From: Epichloe hybrida
Taxonomy: Eukaryota > Ascomycota > Sordariomycetes > Hypocreales > Clavicipitaceae
Assembly (NCBI GenBank): GCA_019022495.1
Contig: JAFEKR010000001.1
Span: 744,001 to 808,000 of the forward strand
Length of the DNA: 64,000 nucleotides
Direction: 5' to 3'
Shown: positions 33,553 to 45,139 of the stretch, in pieces
How positions within the stretch are numbered: position 1 is the first letter of the stretch
How the letters are laid out: each line of letters begins with the position of its first letter
The notes under the pieces: model-generated
What the model was told of the DNA's origin: nothing
Database searches by the model: none
What the model saw: only the letters and a program-made list of their open reading frames with translations
Program-made: the position numbers and the translations under genes

Positions 33553-33594
33553 TACTATAAATATAATAGCCCTAAATATAGTGTAAATAGATAT
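33553..33594 (+). pseudogene. gypsy-3 zinc-knuckle remnant with all ligands changed to Tyr
   Basis: The frame reads YYKYNSPKYSVNRY. The spacing Y-x2-Y-x4-Y-x4-Y is exactly that of a CCHC knuckle (C-x2-C-x4-H-x4-C). Each Cys (TGY) and the His (CAT) has become Tyr (TAY) by one G-to-A or C-to-T change. Gypsy-5 shows the same at 59229-59270. In the family this knuckle of gag binds the element RNA. Confidence 0.85.
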
Positions 33595-36500
33595 AAAGTA
33601 GTAAACTACTTAATCTATAAGAGTAGTAAGTATACTACTAAGAAATATAAAAATAGTAGTAATTAATCTTTAGACCTAAATAAAATTCTAATTAGTTTAG
33701 TATAGGCCTAGGATAATAGTCTTACTATAAAGAAACCTATAGATAAAAGAATAAGAATATAGGTATTCTTATAGTAAGATAACTACTAGTTAGTAATACT
33801 AGCGCTATTTAATATAAGTATAAAGTATTTAATAATTTACCCTAAATTATTATTAAAATAAAATTAGAAGAATATAAAGAAAGTAAAGGTAATACTAGAA
33901 AGCGTAAGTAAGGATAAGATCCTATACTAAGGAATCTTATATAAACTAGTTAAGGTAAAAGATAGTATAGGCTATATAAAGGTTTACTAAGTTAGCTACT
34001 ATATTACTAATATAGGAGAGGGAATACTCTTAGGAATAGACTAGACCCTAAAGTATAAACCTATAGTAATAAACTAGAAGTAAGGTTTTTAAAGGTTTTT
34101 AATAACTAAAGAATATATTATATTTACTTTAGGTAAGTAATAACTATATAAGGTAGTAAAGTAGTTTTTTATTATACTATTACTAGTATTATTAAAAGTT
34201 AGAGTAGTTAAGCCTAAAATAAAAAAGAGAGATACTAATAAAGTTTTACTAATAGGAGATATAGTAAGTAATAACCTAACTTATAATATAGTTATAGTAA
34301 TAGTAATAGGTAATATCTAGCCCTTAAAGAAAAAGAAACTAAGAAGTATAATAATACTTTAGGTAGTATTTTATAAGAAGCTAGTAGTATTTATATAAGA
34401 AATAAATAGTAATATACCCTAATAGTAAATCCTAGAGAAGTATATAGAATTTATAAATATATTTTTAAAAGATCTAGCTAGTAAGCTCCTAGAACTTAGG
34501 GGTTATACTTATATAATGAAATTAGAAAAGAGAAAATAGCTACTATAAGGACCTATATATAACCTAGTAGAAAAAGAGCTAGAGGTACTTAGGGAGTACC
34601 TTATAAGTATATAAGAGAAAGGATAGATTAGAAGATTAATAAGCCTAGCTAAAGCCCTAATTTTATTTATCCTAAAAAAGTTAGGGAAATTAAGGCTTTA
34701 TATAAATTATGAGGGTCTTAATAGAATTACTATTAAAAATAAGGCCCCCTTACTATTAATCTCTAAAATTCTTAATTAACTAGTAGGTATAAAGGTTTTT
34801 ATATTATTAGATCTCTAAGAGGCATACTACTAGCTATATATTTGCGAGGGTAATAAGTAAAAGATAGTATTTTATTGCTACTATAGGCACTTTAAGTACC
34901 TTATAATACTATTTAGATTAGTAAATATACTAGCTACTTATTAGGAATATATTAATAATGCTCTTAAGGGACTTATAAATAAATTCTATATTATTTACCT
35001 TAATAATATCCTAATATATAGTAGTAACCCTATAAGATATATAAAGTATATTAAAAGGGTGCTAGAGTAACTTTAAGATATAAATCTTTATATTAACCTT
35101 AAGAAATGCTAATTTTTAGTATTATAGGTAAAATTCCTAGGGTTTATTATATTTAAAAAAGGCATTAAGATAGAACTATTAAGGGTTAAAGCTATTATAA
35201 CCTAGCTAATACCCTATAGTGTATTTAATATTTAATTATTCCTTAGGTTTATAGGGTTTTACTAATACTTTATAAAATAGTATAGTAAGGTAATAGTCTT
35301 ACTAATAAACTATTTAAAGGGTATTTAACTAGTGGAGTTTAAGCTAAAGCCTAGTAAACTTATAGTATTTAGAGAACTCTAAAAGATATTCTAGGAGGCA
35401 CTAATCTTAGTGTACTTTAACTTACTTTATTCACTAAGAGTAAAGATAAATATATTTAGTTATATAATTAGAGCTATACTTATAATATTAGTACTAGGTA
35501 GCTAGTACCTAGTAGTGTATTTTTTAAGGAAGTTAACTAATATTAAACTTTACTACTTAACCCTAAACACTAAGTTATTAGTAATCTAAGAGGTGTTTTA
35601 AGCCTAGAGATATTACCTTATATATTTAACTTATTAGATTATAGTTATTATAAACTATTTAAATTATAAGTACCTAGCTATAAAGCTAAAGCTATTTAGT
35701 AAGTAAGTAATAGTATTAGATAAGCTCTATCAATTTAATTTTAGGATTAAATATTATATAAGTAAGCTAAACCTTACTAATACCTTATTAAGAAAAGTAA
35801 ATTATATTAGTAAGAAGCATAAGGTAAAGGCTATTTTCTTATAGTTACCTAACTTCTTAGCTAAGTTTTTAAATACTAAGTAATAAGGGCACTATATATA
35901 TTATAGTGTAGTTATAGGCCCTAAGATTATATTACTTAGCGTAGTTAATAGTTTATTATAAGAGCGCTATAAGGGCTATTTAAGCCTCTAGGGTTTTAAG
36001 AAGATATAACTTTATTATATTATTAAGGAACCTAATAGTCCTATAAAGCCTATAAGTAGTACGCTAACTAGGTTTACTTATTATAAGCAATAAGGTCATG
36101 CCTTATTTATATTTTCTAATATTTCTATAAGTCTAGCAAGCCTATAGGTTAGGAGTCTAGCTAGGTTAGTAATTAGTAAGTAGTACAAGTGCCCTCTTAA
36201 AATACTACTTAGCTATAATTTATTTATAAATCTAAAAGTATACTATAAGCTAGCTACTTATAGTAGTATTATAGTAAGAATATAAGTAGTCTAGTAAACC
36301 TCTTCTAAGTTTATATATAATGCTTATCCTATATATATAGAATTAGAGACTTTAATTTAAGTTATATTATTTTAAGTATACTAAGGTAATAACTTTACTA
36401 TAGGTTAGAGAAAGCTACTTAAGAGTAGTAACCTAGAAGCGTTATAGATATAGTCTATTAGGCCCTCTAAGCTATTAATATTTAAGAATAAAGTTTTTAT

Positions 36501-37680
36501 TCTAGTTAGTATAAGAAAGGAAGTTATATTACTTACCTATAATAACCTAGTAGTAAGCTATTAGGGAGTTAGTAGGACCCTCTATTAGATTAGAAGTTAG
36601 TATTACTAGCTAATAATAAAGAAAAACACTAAGTTATATATATAAACTTATATAAGCTACTAGACTTTAAAGCTAAGGTATTATAAACCTTATAGTAAGC
36701 TAGCTACGCTACTAGTGCCTAATTAGCCTTTTTAAGAATTATTAATAGACTTTATTATAAGGCTACTACCTATAAAAGATATAAACTAGACTTATAATAT
36801 AATCTTAGTTATTATAAACTATTTTATAAAATATAGTATTTACATCCTTATTTTAATATATATAACTAGTAATAGGTTAGCTACTATATTCTTAAAATAT
36901 ATTTTTAGGGATTATAGCGCTCTAGAGGGTATTATTATAGATTATAGTTTAACCTTTACTAGTAGGTTTTAAATAACCTTTTACTATCTTATTATAACTA
37001 AGTAGTAACTAAGCACTATATTTTACTTATAAATAAATAGTTAGATAAAATATCTAAACTAAGTTTTTAAGTACTATTTAAGAGCCTTTACTTACTTTAA
37101 CTAAACTAATTAGGCTAATAACCTTTTAATAGTATAGTTTACGTATAATATAAGCACCTATTTACTTATAGCTATACCCTAGCTAAGGCACTATAAGGCT
37201 ATAACCCTAGGGGACTATAGTAAGTAATTATAGATATTCCTATAGTAAATAACTAGGTAAAAACTTATACTATTATACTAAAAGATAGATATATAGTAAT
37301 TAAGTAGCTCCTAAGTAACTTATAGGCCTAGTATATAAAACACTATAATAAAAAGCAGACCTTAATAAAGTTTAGTATAAGTAACTATATTTTATTATTT
37401 ATAAAGAATATTAACTTATAGTAACCTAGTAAGAAGCTAAGTGTAAAGTACCTAGGCCCTTATAAAATTAAAAAGGTAATTAGTACTTATAGACTTATAT
37501 ACTAATTAAAGCTACTACTTAGAACGTATTTATATAATATTTTTAATATTACTAACCTTAGACTATTTATAGGGAACTTATCTAGTATAGAAAATACGTC
37601 CTTACTATAAGATAATATTATAAATAATAAGCAAGAGTTTAAAGTTAAAAGAATTATATTATATTATTATAATAGGAGAT
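33595..37680 (+). pseudogene. gypsy-3 pol remnant (protease, RT, RNase H, integrase)
   Basis: Protease is near 33790-33900. The RT region starts near 34500. The RT catalytic motif is YLNNILIYS at about 34996-35020 (usual YLDD), followed by VKFLGFI-type sequence near 35125-35150. RNase H is near 35400-35700. The integrase zinc-binding region is about 36430-36640, and the integrase core starts with LLIDFI near 36740 and continues to about 37300. Trp and Gln codons are mostly TAG or TAA. The whole block aligns with gypsy-5 59280-62956, and inverted with gypsy-4 57101-57876. Confidence 0.88.
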
Positions 37681-37685
37681 ATTAG

Positions 37686-37785
37686 AAATACCTAGTTAAA
37701 TAAAAGGGCTATAAAACTTTAGAGAATTCTTAGGTAAAGAAAAGAGATTTTATTATAATAGATATTATTAAGGATTATAAGTAGT
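37686..37785 (+). pseudogene. gypsy-3 chromodomain remnant
   Basis: One frame reads KYLVK, stop, KGYKTLENS, stop, VKKRDF. Chromodomains have YLVKWKGY...E.SWE, so the two stops stand exactly at the expected Trp codons (TGG to TAG). A chromodomain at the end of integrase marks the chromovirus branch of Ty3/gypsy and steers insertion to modified chromatin. Confidence 0.85.
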
Positions 37786-37794
37786 AACTAAGTA

Positions 37795-39718
37795 GCTAGT
37801 TCACGGACATAAAGGTATATTTAATAGATTTTAGATAGTAGTAGTAATATATAAAAAGAAATCAAGATAATTTCTTAGATAACCTAACTTATAGCTACTT
37901 TATACTAATTACTTGATTAATATATTACCTGCTAGGCCCTTAGTAGTCTTACTAGTAATAATAAGGGCAGAGGATTTATCCTTATTATTAGAAAAATCCC
38001 CCACTTTATATATATATATATAAAGCTTACTAGGGAGGTCTAGTAGCCTAATATAAGTAAGAAGTGTAAATATATTAGTAGTAAGCTACTAGTAAGTTAG
38101 TAAAGCTTTAAGCTAGAGTATAGGAAGTATATATAAATAAAAGATTTTATATAATAAAATATAAACTATTAGAAATATTAATCTAGACTTCTAGATTAAT
38201 AGTATTATTAAGTAGTAATATAGTAACTTATTTATTAGTATTAGCCTTATATATAACTTTTACTATAAGCTATACTTACCTTACTTACTTATACTTATTA
38301 GTATTTTTAGTAATTAGGAGTGTATTATAAAGTTTATATTTTATATATATTAGATACTAGTAGTATATTAGTAGTAACTAAGTTATGGAAATAAAAGATA
38401 TATATATTATTAAGAAAGTATAGATTATTATTAGGATTACTATAAGTATTAATATACTTAAAGAGTATATAGTATAACTAGGTAAACTAAGTAATATACT
38501 AGTAATATATTAGTATATATATTAGTAGTAAGAAAGGGAGAATAAACCCTAGTGTAATCCTTATTATTATATATATAATAAGTATATTTTATTAAGTTAT
38601 TTATATAAGTTAGGAGGGATATATAGTAAGATAATAGTAAAGTTATACTTAGAGAATTAGTATATTAAGTTAGGATAGATTTGCCTTTAATAATATATTA
38701 TAGCTTTACACTATTACTATCTTTAGGTATAATAGCTTATATTATAACTTACTATATATAGTAAATATAAGGAATTTTTATTTTACTAGCACTACTAGCT
38801 ATAAGTTAGTAAGGTAAGCACTAGAGGGACCTAGATATTATACTTATATAGAAATTTTAGAAGCTAAATATTTCTTACTAGGAGACTTTAAAGAGAATAT
38901 TATAGGAGTCTTTAAAATAAAATAAAATAGTAGTAGTAAAGTAGTTACTTATATTAAAGATATTATTAACTACTAGTAAGTTAGTAGTAATATACTATAA
39001 GAAACTTATAGGTAAAAGGTAAGTAACTAATATTTTAGTGTTTAAGAGAATTTAGATATTTTAGATAAGAATAAATATAAATAATAAAGTAATACTATAG
39101 GATATTAGTAATTACTATAAGAGAAGCTATAAAGCTACTAGCTTATAAGTAAGGGTAACTTATAATACTAAGGGAGGATATAAAGGGAAGAAAAGTATAT
39201 AAAAGTAAAGGAAAGTAAGCCTCTTTTATATTAGCCCTAGACCCCTAAGTAATTTATATACTATATATAACTAATCTAGGAATTATAATATTTATAGTTA
39301 TAGCTACTACTAGCAGATACACACGCTAGCTGTAAACTCCTAGTAAGATTAATATAATATCCTTAATATTAAATAAGAAGTTATTTATTTTAAATAGTAT
39401 ACATTACCCTATTTATTTCACCTAATTATAAAAATTAATATAAGTAGTTTACTTACTTAGCGCTAATAACTTATTAAATAAAAGTATATATATTAGAGGT
39501 AATAAAGCAGTAAGTATATAGCTATCTATAATCTAGATATTATAAGAAGGATTACCTAGGTCCTAATAATATTTACCTTATTATTTCAAGTAAATATAAT
39601 ACCACGTACTAATAGTATAGCTAGTAATATAGATATTACTATAGGTTATATATAGTAAACACATACTAGCTAAGTAGCTCTTTATAATTAAGGATAATTA
39701 TATATTAGGGGGGTAGCA
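37795..39718. other. 1.9-kb tail of gypsy-3 between chromodomain and 3' LTR
   Basis: Gypsy elements normally pass from integrase to the 3' LTR within a few hundred bases. Here 1.9 kb of TA-rich sequence with many AGTA and TATA runs intervenes. A plus-strand frame from about 37970 (EDLSLLLEKSPTLYIYI, then stops) is open for short distances, with stops that could be former Gln or Trp, but I recognise no domain on either strand. It has no second copy in the window because gypsy-5 is cut before this point. Confidence 0.6.
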
Positions 39719-39985
39719 TATTAGGAGCATAGAGGCTAGGGAGTTATAGATAGGATAGTTACATAATAAAGCCCTTAGGTAAGCCTTAGCTTATATAAAT
39801 AACTAAGTAGCTACTAGATAGCTATATGTATATAGTAGGGTATTTAGATAAGAACTACCTATAAGAGATATAAAAGGTTAGAGTTTAAGACCTTTATATA
39901 CTTACCCCTAAGTAGTAGCTCTCTAGCTATAACTAAGAACCTTAGCCTTTACTCCATTTATATCTCTCCTACCACAGTCATGACA
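39719..39985 (+). repeat. gypsy-3 3' LTR
   Basis: 267-bp direct copy of 32171-32437, starting TATTAGGAGCATAG and ending ACAGTCATGACA, followed by TSD TATAG. The end here keeps more ancestral bases than the 5' copy. Confidence 0.94.
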
Positions 39986-40048
39986 TATAGCCCTTATAAG
40001 CTACTTACTACTAATAGAGAGACCTATATAGTTAATATGCCCTATGGG

Positions 40049-42119
40049 CAGAGCATTGTTGTATTGTATTGTATTGTATTTTTTGGCCCTTCGATGTATT
40101 GTATTGTATTGTATTGCCCTATGTATTGTATTGTGTATTATATTGTATTAAAAATACAATACAATACAATACAATACATACAATACAATGTATTGTTAGG
40201 GAAAAATATAAGTGGGGTATTATATAAATTCATTATATAGTAGATTTTTTAAATAATCTAATTATAGTATTCTTATTTTTATATATAATTTAGTTATTTA
40301 TTTAAAAATCTATTAAGTTTTAGCTTATTTAGAAAAGTAAGCTTATTTTAAATATATAATATCTTAGTAATATTCTTTTATACCTATTTTAAAAAATGAT
40401 TTTTTCTTAATATATTAAGGGTCTTTTTATTCTTATATCTATTTTCTATGATTTATTATAATTATTTATTATATAAAAATACATTATAATACAATACAAT
40501 ACAATACATTACAATACATTACAATACAATACAATACATTACAATACATTACAATACAATACAATACATTACAATACAATATAATGTATTATTAAAAAGG
40601 TAAGGTAGTATATATACTTATTATATAGTAGATTTTTAATATAATCTAAATAAGATATCCTTAAATTTTTATACTATTTAGGTATTTAGTTATAGAATTA
40701 TAAAGTTTTAGCTAATTTAGACTATTAAGCTATATATATATATAGGGTAGCTATAAATAGTATTATCTAAACTTAACTTATAGTAAAATTTATTCTTTAT
40801 ATTTTAAAGGTTATCCTATCTTTTTAGCTTTTGTTTAGGATTTACTATGCATTTTAATATAGTATTTTTGCTTTAAATATAATATTTACCCTAAAGAAAT
40901 AATTTATAATTCTAAATAAATAAGATTAAAACTCTAATAAAAATATACTTATATATATAAGGAATTTATTATAAAGAGAAAATTAAAATTTATTTAATAA
41001 ATGCTTCTTTTACTATTAAGCTATTTTATTATAATTATAATAAATTATATTAGCTTTAAACCTTTTTTAAACTAAAAGAAAAGGAAAAAACCTAGGAAAA
41101 GCTTATAAAGAAAAGTTAAAATATTATATAAAGAATAATCATAATATATATACTATTTTTTTAATATTAAGTAAATAAATAAATAAGCTTTAAAAGTAAG
41201 TTTAATTATTTATACTACTTTTAGCTTACTTACTTAGTTATATAGTGTTTCTTAAAGTAAGTCTAAAAGTGGGTCTTATTAAACACTAAAAACCAAGTAT
41301 AATCCCTTTTTATAGTTATATAACTTTAGCTAAGAAGAGGAGGATATATAAAAGTAGGTCTAATAGTGGGTCTTGTTAAACACTAAAAACCAAGTATAAT
41401 CCCTTTCTATAGTTATATAACTTTAGCTAAGAAGAGGAGGATATATAAAAGTGGGTCTAAAAGTGGGTCCTATTAGTTATACTATAAACCTAGTATTATC
41501 TCTTTACTTAGTTATATAATTCTAGCTAAAAAGAAATATATATACCAAAGTAGGTCTAAAAGTGGGTCCTATTAGTTATACTATAAACATAATAATCTCT
41601 TTACTTAGTTATATAATTTTAGTTAAAAAGAGAGAAATATACTAAAGTAAGTCTTATAGTTATATTAGGACTTACTTTCTATTAGTATAAAATTATAAAT
41701 AGTATAATATTAAAAACATAAAAATATAAAAAAGAAAGGAATTTTATTTTATTAATATTTTAAAAAACCTTTAAATACTAAATAATTAATAAGTCTAGCT
41801 TTTTCTATAGTAATTTACTTATAAATACTTATATTTATATTATATTAATTTATTACTTATTTATTTTTAATTAAACTTTAACACTAATAATATTTTAAGT
41901 TATATAAGTAATAGAAGTAATATATATATATAAGCTATTATAAGCTATTATAAGCTATTATATTAACTATATATACCTTATAATTAAGGAATTTACTTAA
42001 AACTAAAAAAAAGAAAAAAAAAATACAAAACAATACAAATAATACATGTATTGTATTGTATTGTAAAATTTTGGATGTATTGTATTATGTAATGTATTGT
42101 ATTGTATTGCAATGCTCTG
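40049..42119. mobile_element. TIR element A1 (TGTAT flavour), 2071 bp
   Basis: It begins CAGAGCATTGTTGTATTG and ends TATTGCAATGCTCTG, with 8-bp TSD CCTATGGG at 40041-40048 and 42120-42127. Order: pentamer TIR with an internal foldback (40050-40196), GTTAGGGAAAAATATAAGTG then GGGTAT at about 40196-40220, AT-rich interior including a second TACAATACAT pentamer patch at 40480-40590, tandem GTGGGTC units at 41240-41670, decamer array at 41935-41965, right TIR. No protein; the 86-codon frame at 39980-40240 is the repeat itself. It sits between copia-3 and element B1. Confidence 0.88.
41240..41670. repeat. A1 tandem GTGGGTC units
   Basis: Four units of about 80-110 bp. Two carry AAACACTAAAAACCAAGTAT and AAGAAGAGGAGGATATAT spacers, and two carry the A'-type spacer (CCTAGTATTATCTCTTTACT). 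All begin with AAAGT(G/A)(G/A)GTCTAA(T/A)AGTGGGTC, so two unit types alternate around one motif. A2, A3 and A4 carry the same array with unit losses. Confidence 0.88.
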
Positions 42120-42127
42120 CCTATGGG

Positions 42128-42568
42128 CCATAGGGTTAAAAAAAGAAAGAATATAAATAAATATATATAAATGGTAAAACAAAAGATATACTAATATTAT
42201 AATAGCTTAATATATATAAAAAAATTCAATATATCTTAAGATAAAAATATATATAGTATAAATACCCTATATATAAAGTTTTAAGTAATATACTAAATTA
42301 GCCTTAACTTTAAAAATCTATAACTAAATAACTAAATTATAATAAAAAGAAAGGCTAATATTAAGCTAATTAAGAAAAATCTAAGGAATATTAGAAAATA
42401 ATGAAAGTCCCCACTTTTTCTTTTCCTAATACTACATTTGTAGTATTTGTAGTGTAGTGTAGTATTTACTACACTACACTACATACTACATTACACTACA
42501 AACTACTACACTACATACTACATCGAAAGCCAAAATACTACAAATACTACACTACATGCAAAGCTCTG
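42128..42568. mobile_element. element B1: truncated TGTAG-flavour TIR element, inverted
   Basis: The right end is complete: TACTACAC pentamers, then GCAAAGCTCTG followed by CCTATGGC (42569-42576). It carries GTCCCCACTTTTTC, the inverse of the GTGGGG block, at about 42407-42420, so this is the GTGGGG end of a D-like element in reverse orientation. The other end is missing: the element begins at CCATAGGGTTAAAAAAAG directly after the A1 duplication. Because the copia frame resumes with CCTATGGCCTAGC, the original target duplication was CCTATGGC. Only about 440 bp remain; no coding capacity. Confidence 0.75.
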
Positions 42569-44760
42569 CCTATGGCCTAGCAAAGTTCTACTTTATAGTA
42601 GTAAAGCCTTACTATACAGACCTATATATTATAGAGGGACTAGAGTAGTAGGAGATAAAGCCTAATAATATAGAGGAAGAAGTAACTATATAACTAACTA
42701 CTACTACTAAAAGAGATTCTCTAATAGAAGAAGGTAAAGAGCTATAGGTACTAGCTAAGAGAAAATAAGGGAGACTAAGAAAGGCCCTTATAGTTTAATT
42801 TATAAGCGTAAAAGAGTCTAAAGAAAAGGCTTATAAAGCCTAGAAGGCCCTAAAGGGAAGCTATTAAGTTAAAGACTTATTACCTTACCTTAAAGGAATA
42901 AAAGTAAGGAGAAATAATCTTAAGAAGAGTGCTAGACTAGTTTAACTATACGTTCTTATTAATAAAAATTAAGAAGAGGGCTTTATTTAAGAAGCTATAG
43001 CTAGAGGGATACTAAATATACTATTCCTTATAGTAAAGGAAGAGGCTAATTAGAACCTTACTCTTTAACTCCACTAAGAAGGGAAAATTATAACCCTAGG
43101 AAAGCCCTTTAAGTAATCTAATTAAGCTAAAATTAATGCTTTATAAGCTTATATCATGTTTAAATTTATTAAGTATAACCTAGTAAAGCATAGAGGTTAT
43201 AGAATCTTTAATTCTTGTATAGTTAGAGAGATTAAAGGTAAAGAAATGGACTTATTATATAAGAAATCCTGCCTTATTATATAAGGCTATAATGATAAAG
43301 GAAAGGAATTTATCCTAACGTAGTTGCTAATGATATAACGAGTAAGCTAACGACTTATTATAGCTATTACTTTATTATTAAGAAGAAGAGGTATTTACCT
43401 TTAGATTCGCGATATTACGTAAGCCTACACTTAATTGCATATAATGCTAATAAGGCTAATTATTATAAGATTACTAAAGTTAATTACATACCTCTTTCTG
43501 GAAGGGACTGTAATTAAATTAATTAGACCTCTTTATAGGATTATAGAGGCTAGAACCTACTAGTAAGTGATGTACTTCCGTTACCATAGGGATAACCTTA
43601 ATATAATAACCTTAACCTATAATCCTTGCTTATTAATTATAGCTCTAAATAATAAGAACCTCTTTAGTATTATTAGAATATAAACCAATAATATATTAGG
43701 CCTAAGCAATAATAACTTCTTCTAAAAAGAAGAGAAAGAGCTCTAGAAGGCTAATTTTTTAGCTAAAGAAAAGTAATGATTAATTACTAAGAATCCCCTT
43801 ATCTTTAATGGTTATATCTTAACCTAAAACACTAATAATTTGTTAATATTAACCTAGAAAGGCTAGAGTTAGAAGATTAAGGAAGTTAATCCTTAATCCC
43901 TAATAGTAAAGTAAGACTATATAGAATAATAAGCCTAAGGAAGCTATATTATAACTGTGTGTTAACTGGAAGCTTCCTATAACTTATTAATTATAGCTTA
44001 ATACTAAGAACCCTTTGCTAAAGATATTGTATACCTTAATAAACGCCTTAAGTAGTAGATTAAGAATTAATAATATAGACTATAATATATCCCTTTAGTT
44101 CTTAAAGAAGCAAAGCTTTTTATATTTATAAATAGATTACTTGCTAATAATAAGGATTTAAGCTTATAGATTAGATACGTAATTATAATTAGTAATAAGA
44201 TAATATAAGATAATAATACCTTTATTATAAAAGGTTATATTATTATATATAGCTAAATAAAGAGTAAGAGAGTTACTTATAGCGCGCTTGCCTCTGAGTT
44301 ATATAGTATGGTTTAAGGCGTGGATATTGCCTACGCGATTTCCATAACTTTATATTAGATCATAGACTAATTAAAGATACCTTAAATTCCTATAATTCTC
44401 TATACTAACTCTTTTTTATTATATAAATACCTTATAAAGCTAGGAACTATAAAGGAGAAGAGACTAATAATTAATATTATAGCTCTTTGTTAATTATATA
44501 AGAGGTATGAGATCTATAAAGTTAGGTGGATTAATAGCAATAATAATCCAGCGGATATAATAATAAAAGCATTACTAAATTTATTACTTTCCTCTTTAAT
44601 TAATTTAAATAAATTAATGATTTATATTAAAGGATAGGTAAAGAGACCTATAATATTAAGGGATAGGAACTTAGGCAAGGACTAATGGATTAATTTAATT
44701 AACTAATGTTATAATAGCTAATTAGAGTAGCGGATTCCTATTAAGGGATTTACTTATGTA
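42569..44760 (+). pseudogene. copia-3 pol remnant, array copy 1 (integrase tail, RT, RNase H)
   Basis: It starts LAKFYFIVVKPYYTDLY (integrase tail). Near 43200-43350 it reads RIFNSCIVREIKGKEMDLL and LTQLLMIQRVS, the RT start. Near 43520-43590 it reads PLYRIIEARTY. The catalytic TDD has become TNN at 43684-43692. RNase H near 44258-44311 reads KSKRVTYSALASELYSMV without a stop, followed by an ADII stretch near 44550. In this family the region does reverse transcription and RNA removal in the particle. Stops at Gln/Trp and the TNN site make it dead. The 3' end of the pol frame is around 44600-44760. Confidence 0.85.
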
Positions 44761-44834
44761 TACTTTCCTTTAATCTGCTTTTTATTACTTTTTTAAGCTC
44801 TTTAGTTATAAAGGAAAAAGAGAGAGACTACTAG

Positions 44835-45101
44835 TGTTAATTCCTTTGGATCTTTATTAGTTTAATTATAGCTAAAGACTAGACTAAATTGTGGGTCTAG
44901 CGCAATGCATATAACATAATTAGCTACATTAATTCGCTACCCTCTCTTTTGCCTTACACACGGATTTCGCTTACTTTCCTAGCATCTAGACTTTCCCTCT
45001 CTTCTCCCTCTTTTCTTTCCTAGCTAATTAATTAACTATCATTAACTTCAATTATACGGGATTACCCTTTTACCTGCGCAGGCACCTTGGTGTAACTAAC
45101 A
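44835..45101 (+). repeat. copia-3 3' LTR, array copy 1
   Basis: 267 bp, starting TGTTAATTCCTTTGG and ending GTGTAACTAACA. It is preceded by the purine-rich AAAGGAAAAAGAGAGAGA (44812-44829), a likely polypurine tract, and followed by CTTAG. It is relatively GC-rich. The second copy is at 54786-55052; no 5' LTR is present. Confidence 0.88.
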
Positions 45102-45139
45102 CTTAGTTTAGATGTTTTATTTAACTATCTATTTACAGG
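45102..45139 (-). mobile_element. gypsy-4 flank fragment (copy next to A2)
   Basis: 38 bp starting CTTAGTTTAGATGTTTTATT, identical to 55053-55090 and homologous to the inverse of gypsy-3 at about 37030-37065. This is host sequence to the right of copia-3, duplicated with the array. It ends in TTTACAGG, the left copy of the A4 target duplication. Confidence 0.8.

Larger units (their letters stand above)
32171..39985 (+). mobile_element. gypsy-3: complete chromodomain Ty3/gypsy element, 7815 bp
   Basis: Two 267-bp LTRs (32171-32437 and 39719-39985) and a perfect 5-bp TSD TATAG (32166-32170 and 39986-39990). The plus-strand order is gag, protease, RT, RNase H, integrase, chromodomain, then an unusual 1.9-kb tail before the 3' LTR. 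It is inserted in the integrase tail of copia-3, so it is younger. All frames are stop-ridden through RIP. A purine-rich run TTAGGGGGGTAG (39706-39717) ends right at the 3' LTR and is the likely polypurine tract. Confidence 0.95.
31021..45101 (+). mobile_element. copia-3: 5'-truncated Ty1/copia, split by gypsy-3 and A1/B1
   Basis: Pieces 31021-32170, 39986-40048 and 42569-45101 form one plus-strand copia. Across gypsy-3 the frame rejoins as SPYKLLTTNRETYIVNMPYG, and across the TIR insertions as MPYG then LAKFYFIVVKPY, the usual integrase-tail stretch of fungal copia. The 3' LTR is 44835-45101, followed by CTTAG. Gag and the 5' LTR are missing: the element starts abruptly beside gypsy-2. The flank after the 3' LTR is gypsy-4 (minus), interrupted at its AACTTAGTTTAGAT site, so copia-3 inserted there. 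Confidence 0.85.

Noticed and set aside
39980..40240. 86-codon plus-strand open frame (and similar frames at 45112-45318, 55063-55269, 49096-49359, 51078-51323, 56854-57093, 45133-45324, 55084-55275)
   Set aside because: They read through the TGTAT pentamer ends (repeating LYCIV/NTIQY). The pentamer repeat has no stop in some frames, so openness is a by-product. No start context, no domain, and both strands are open at once.
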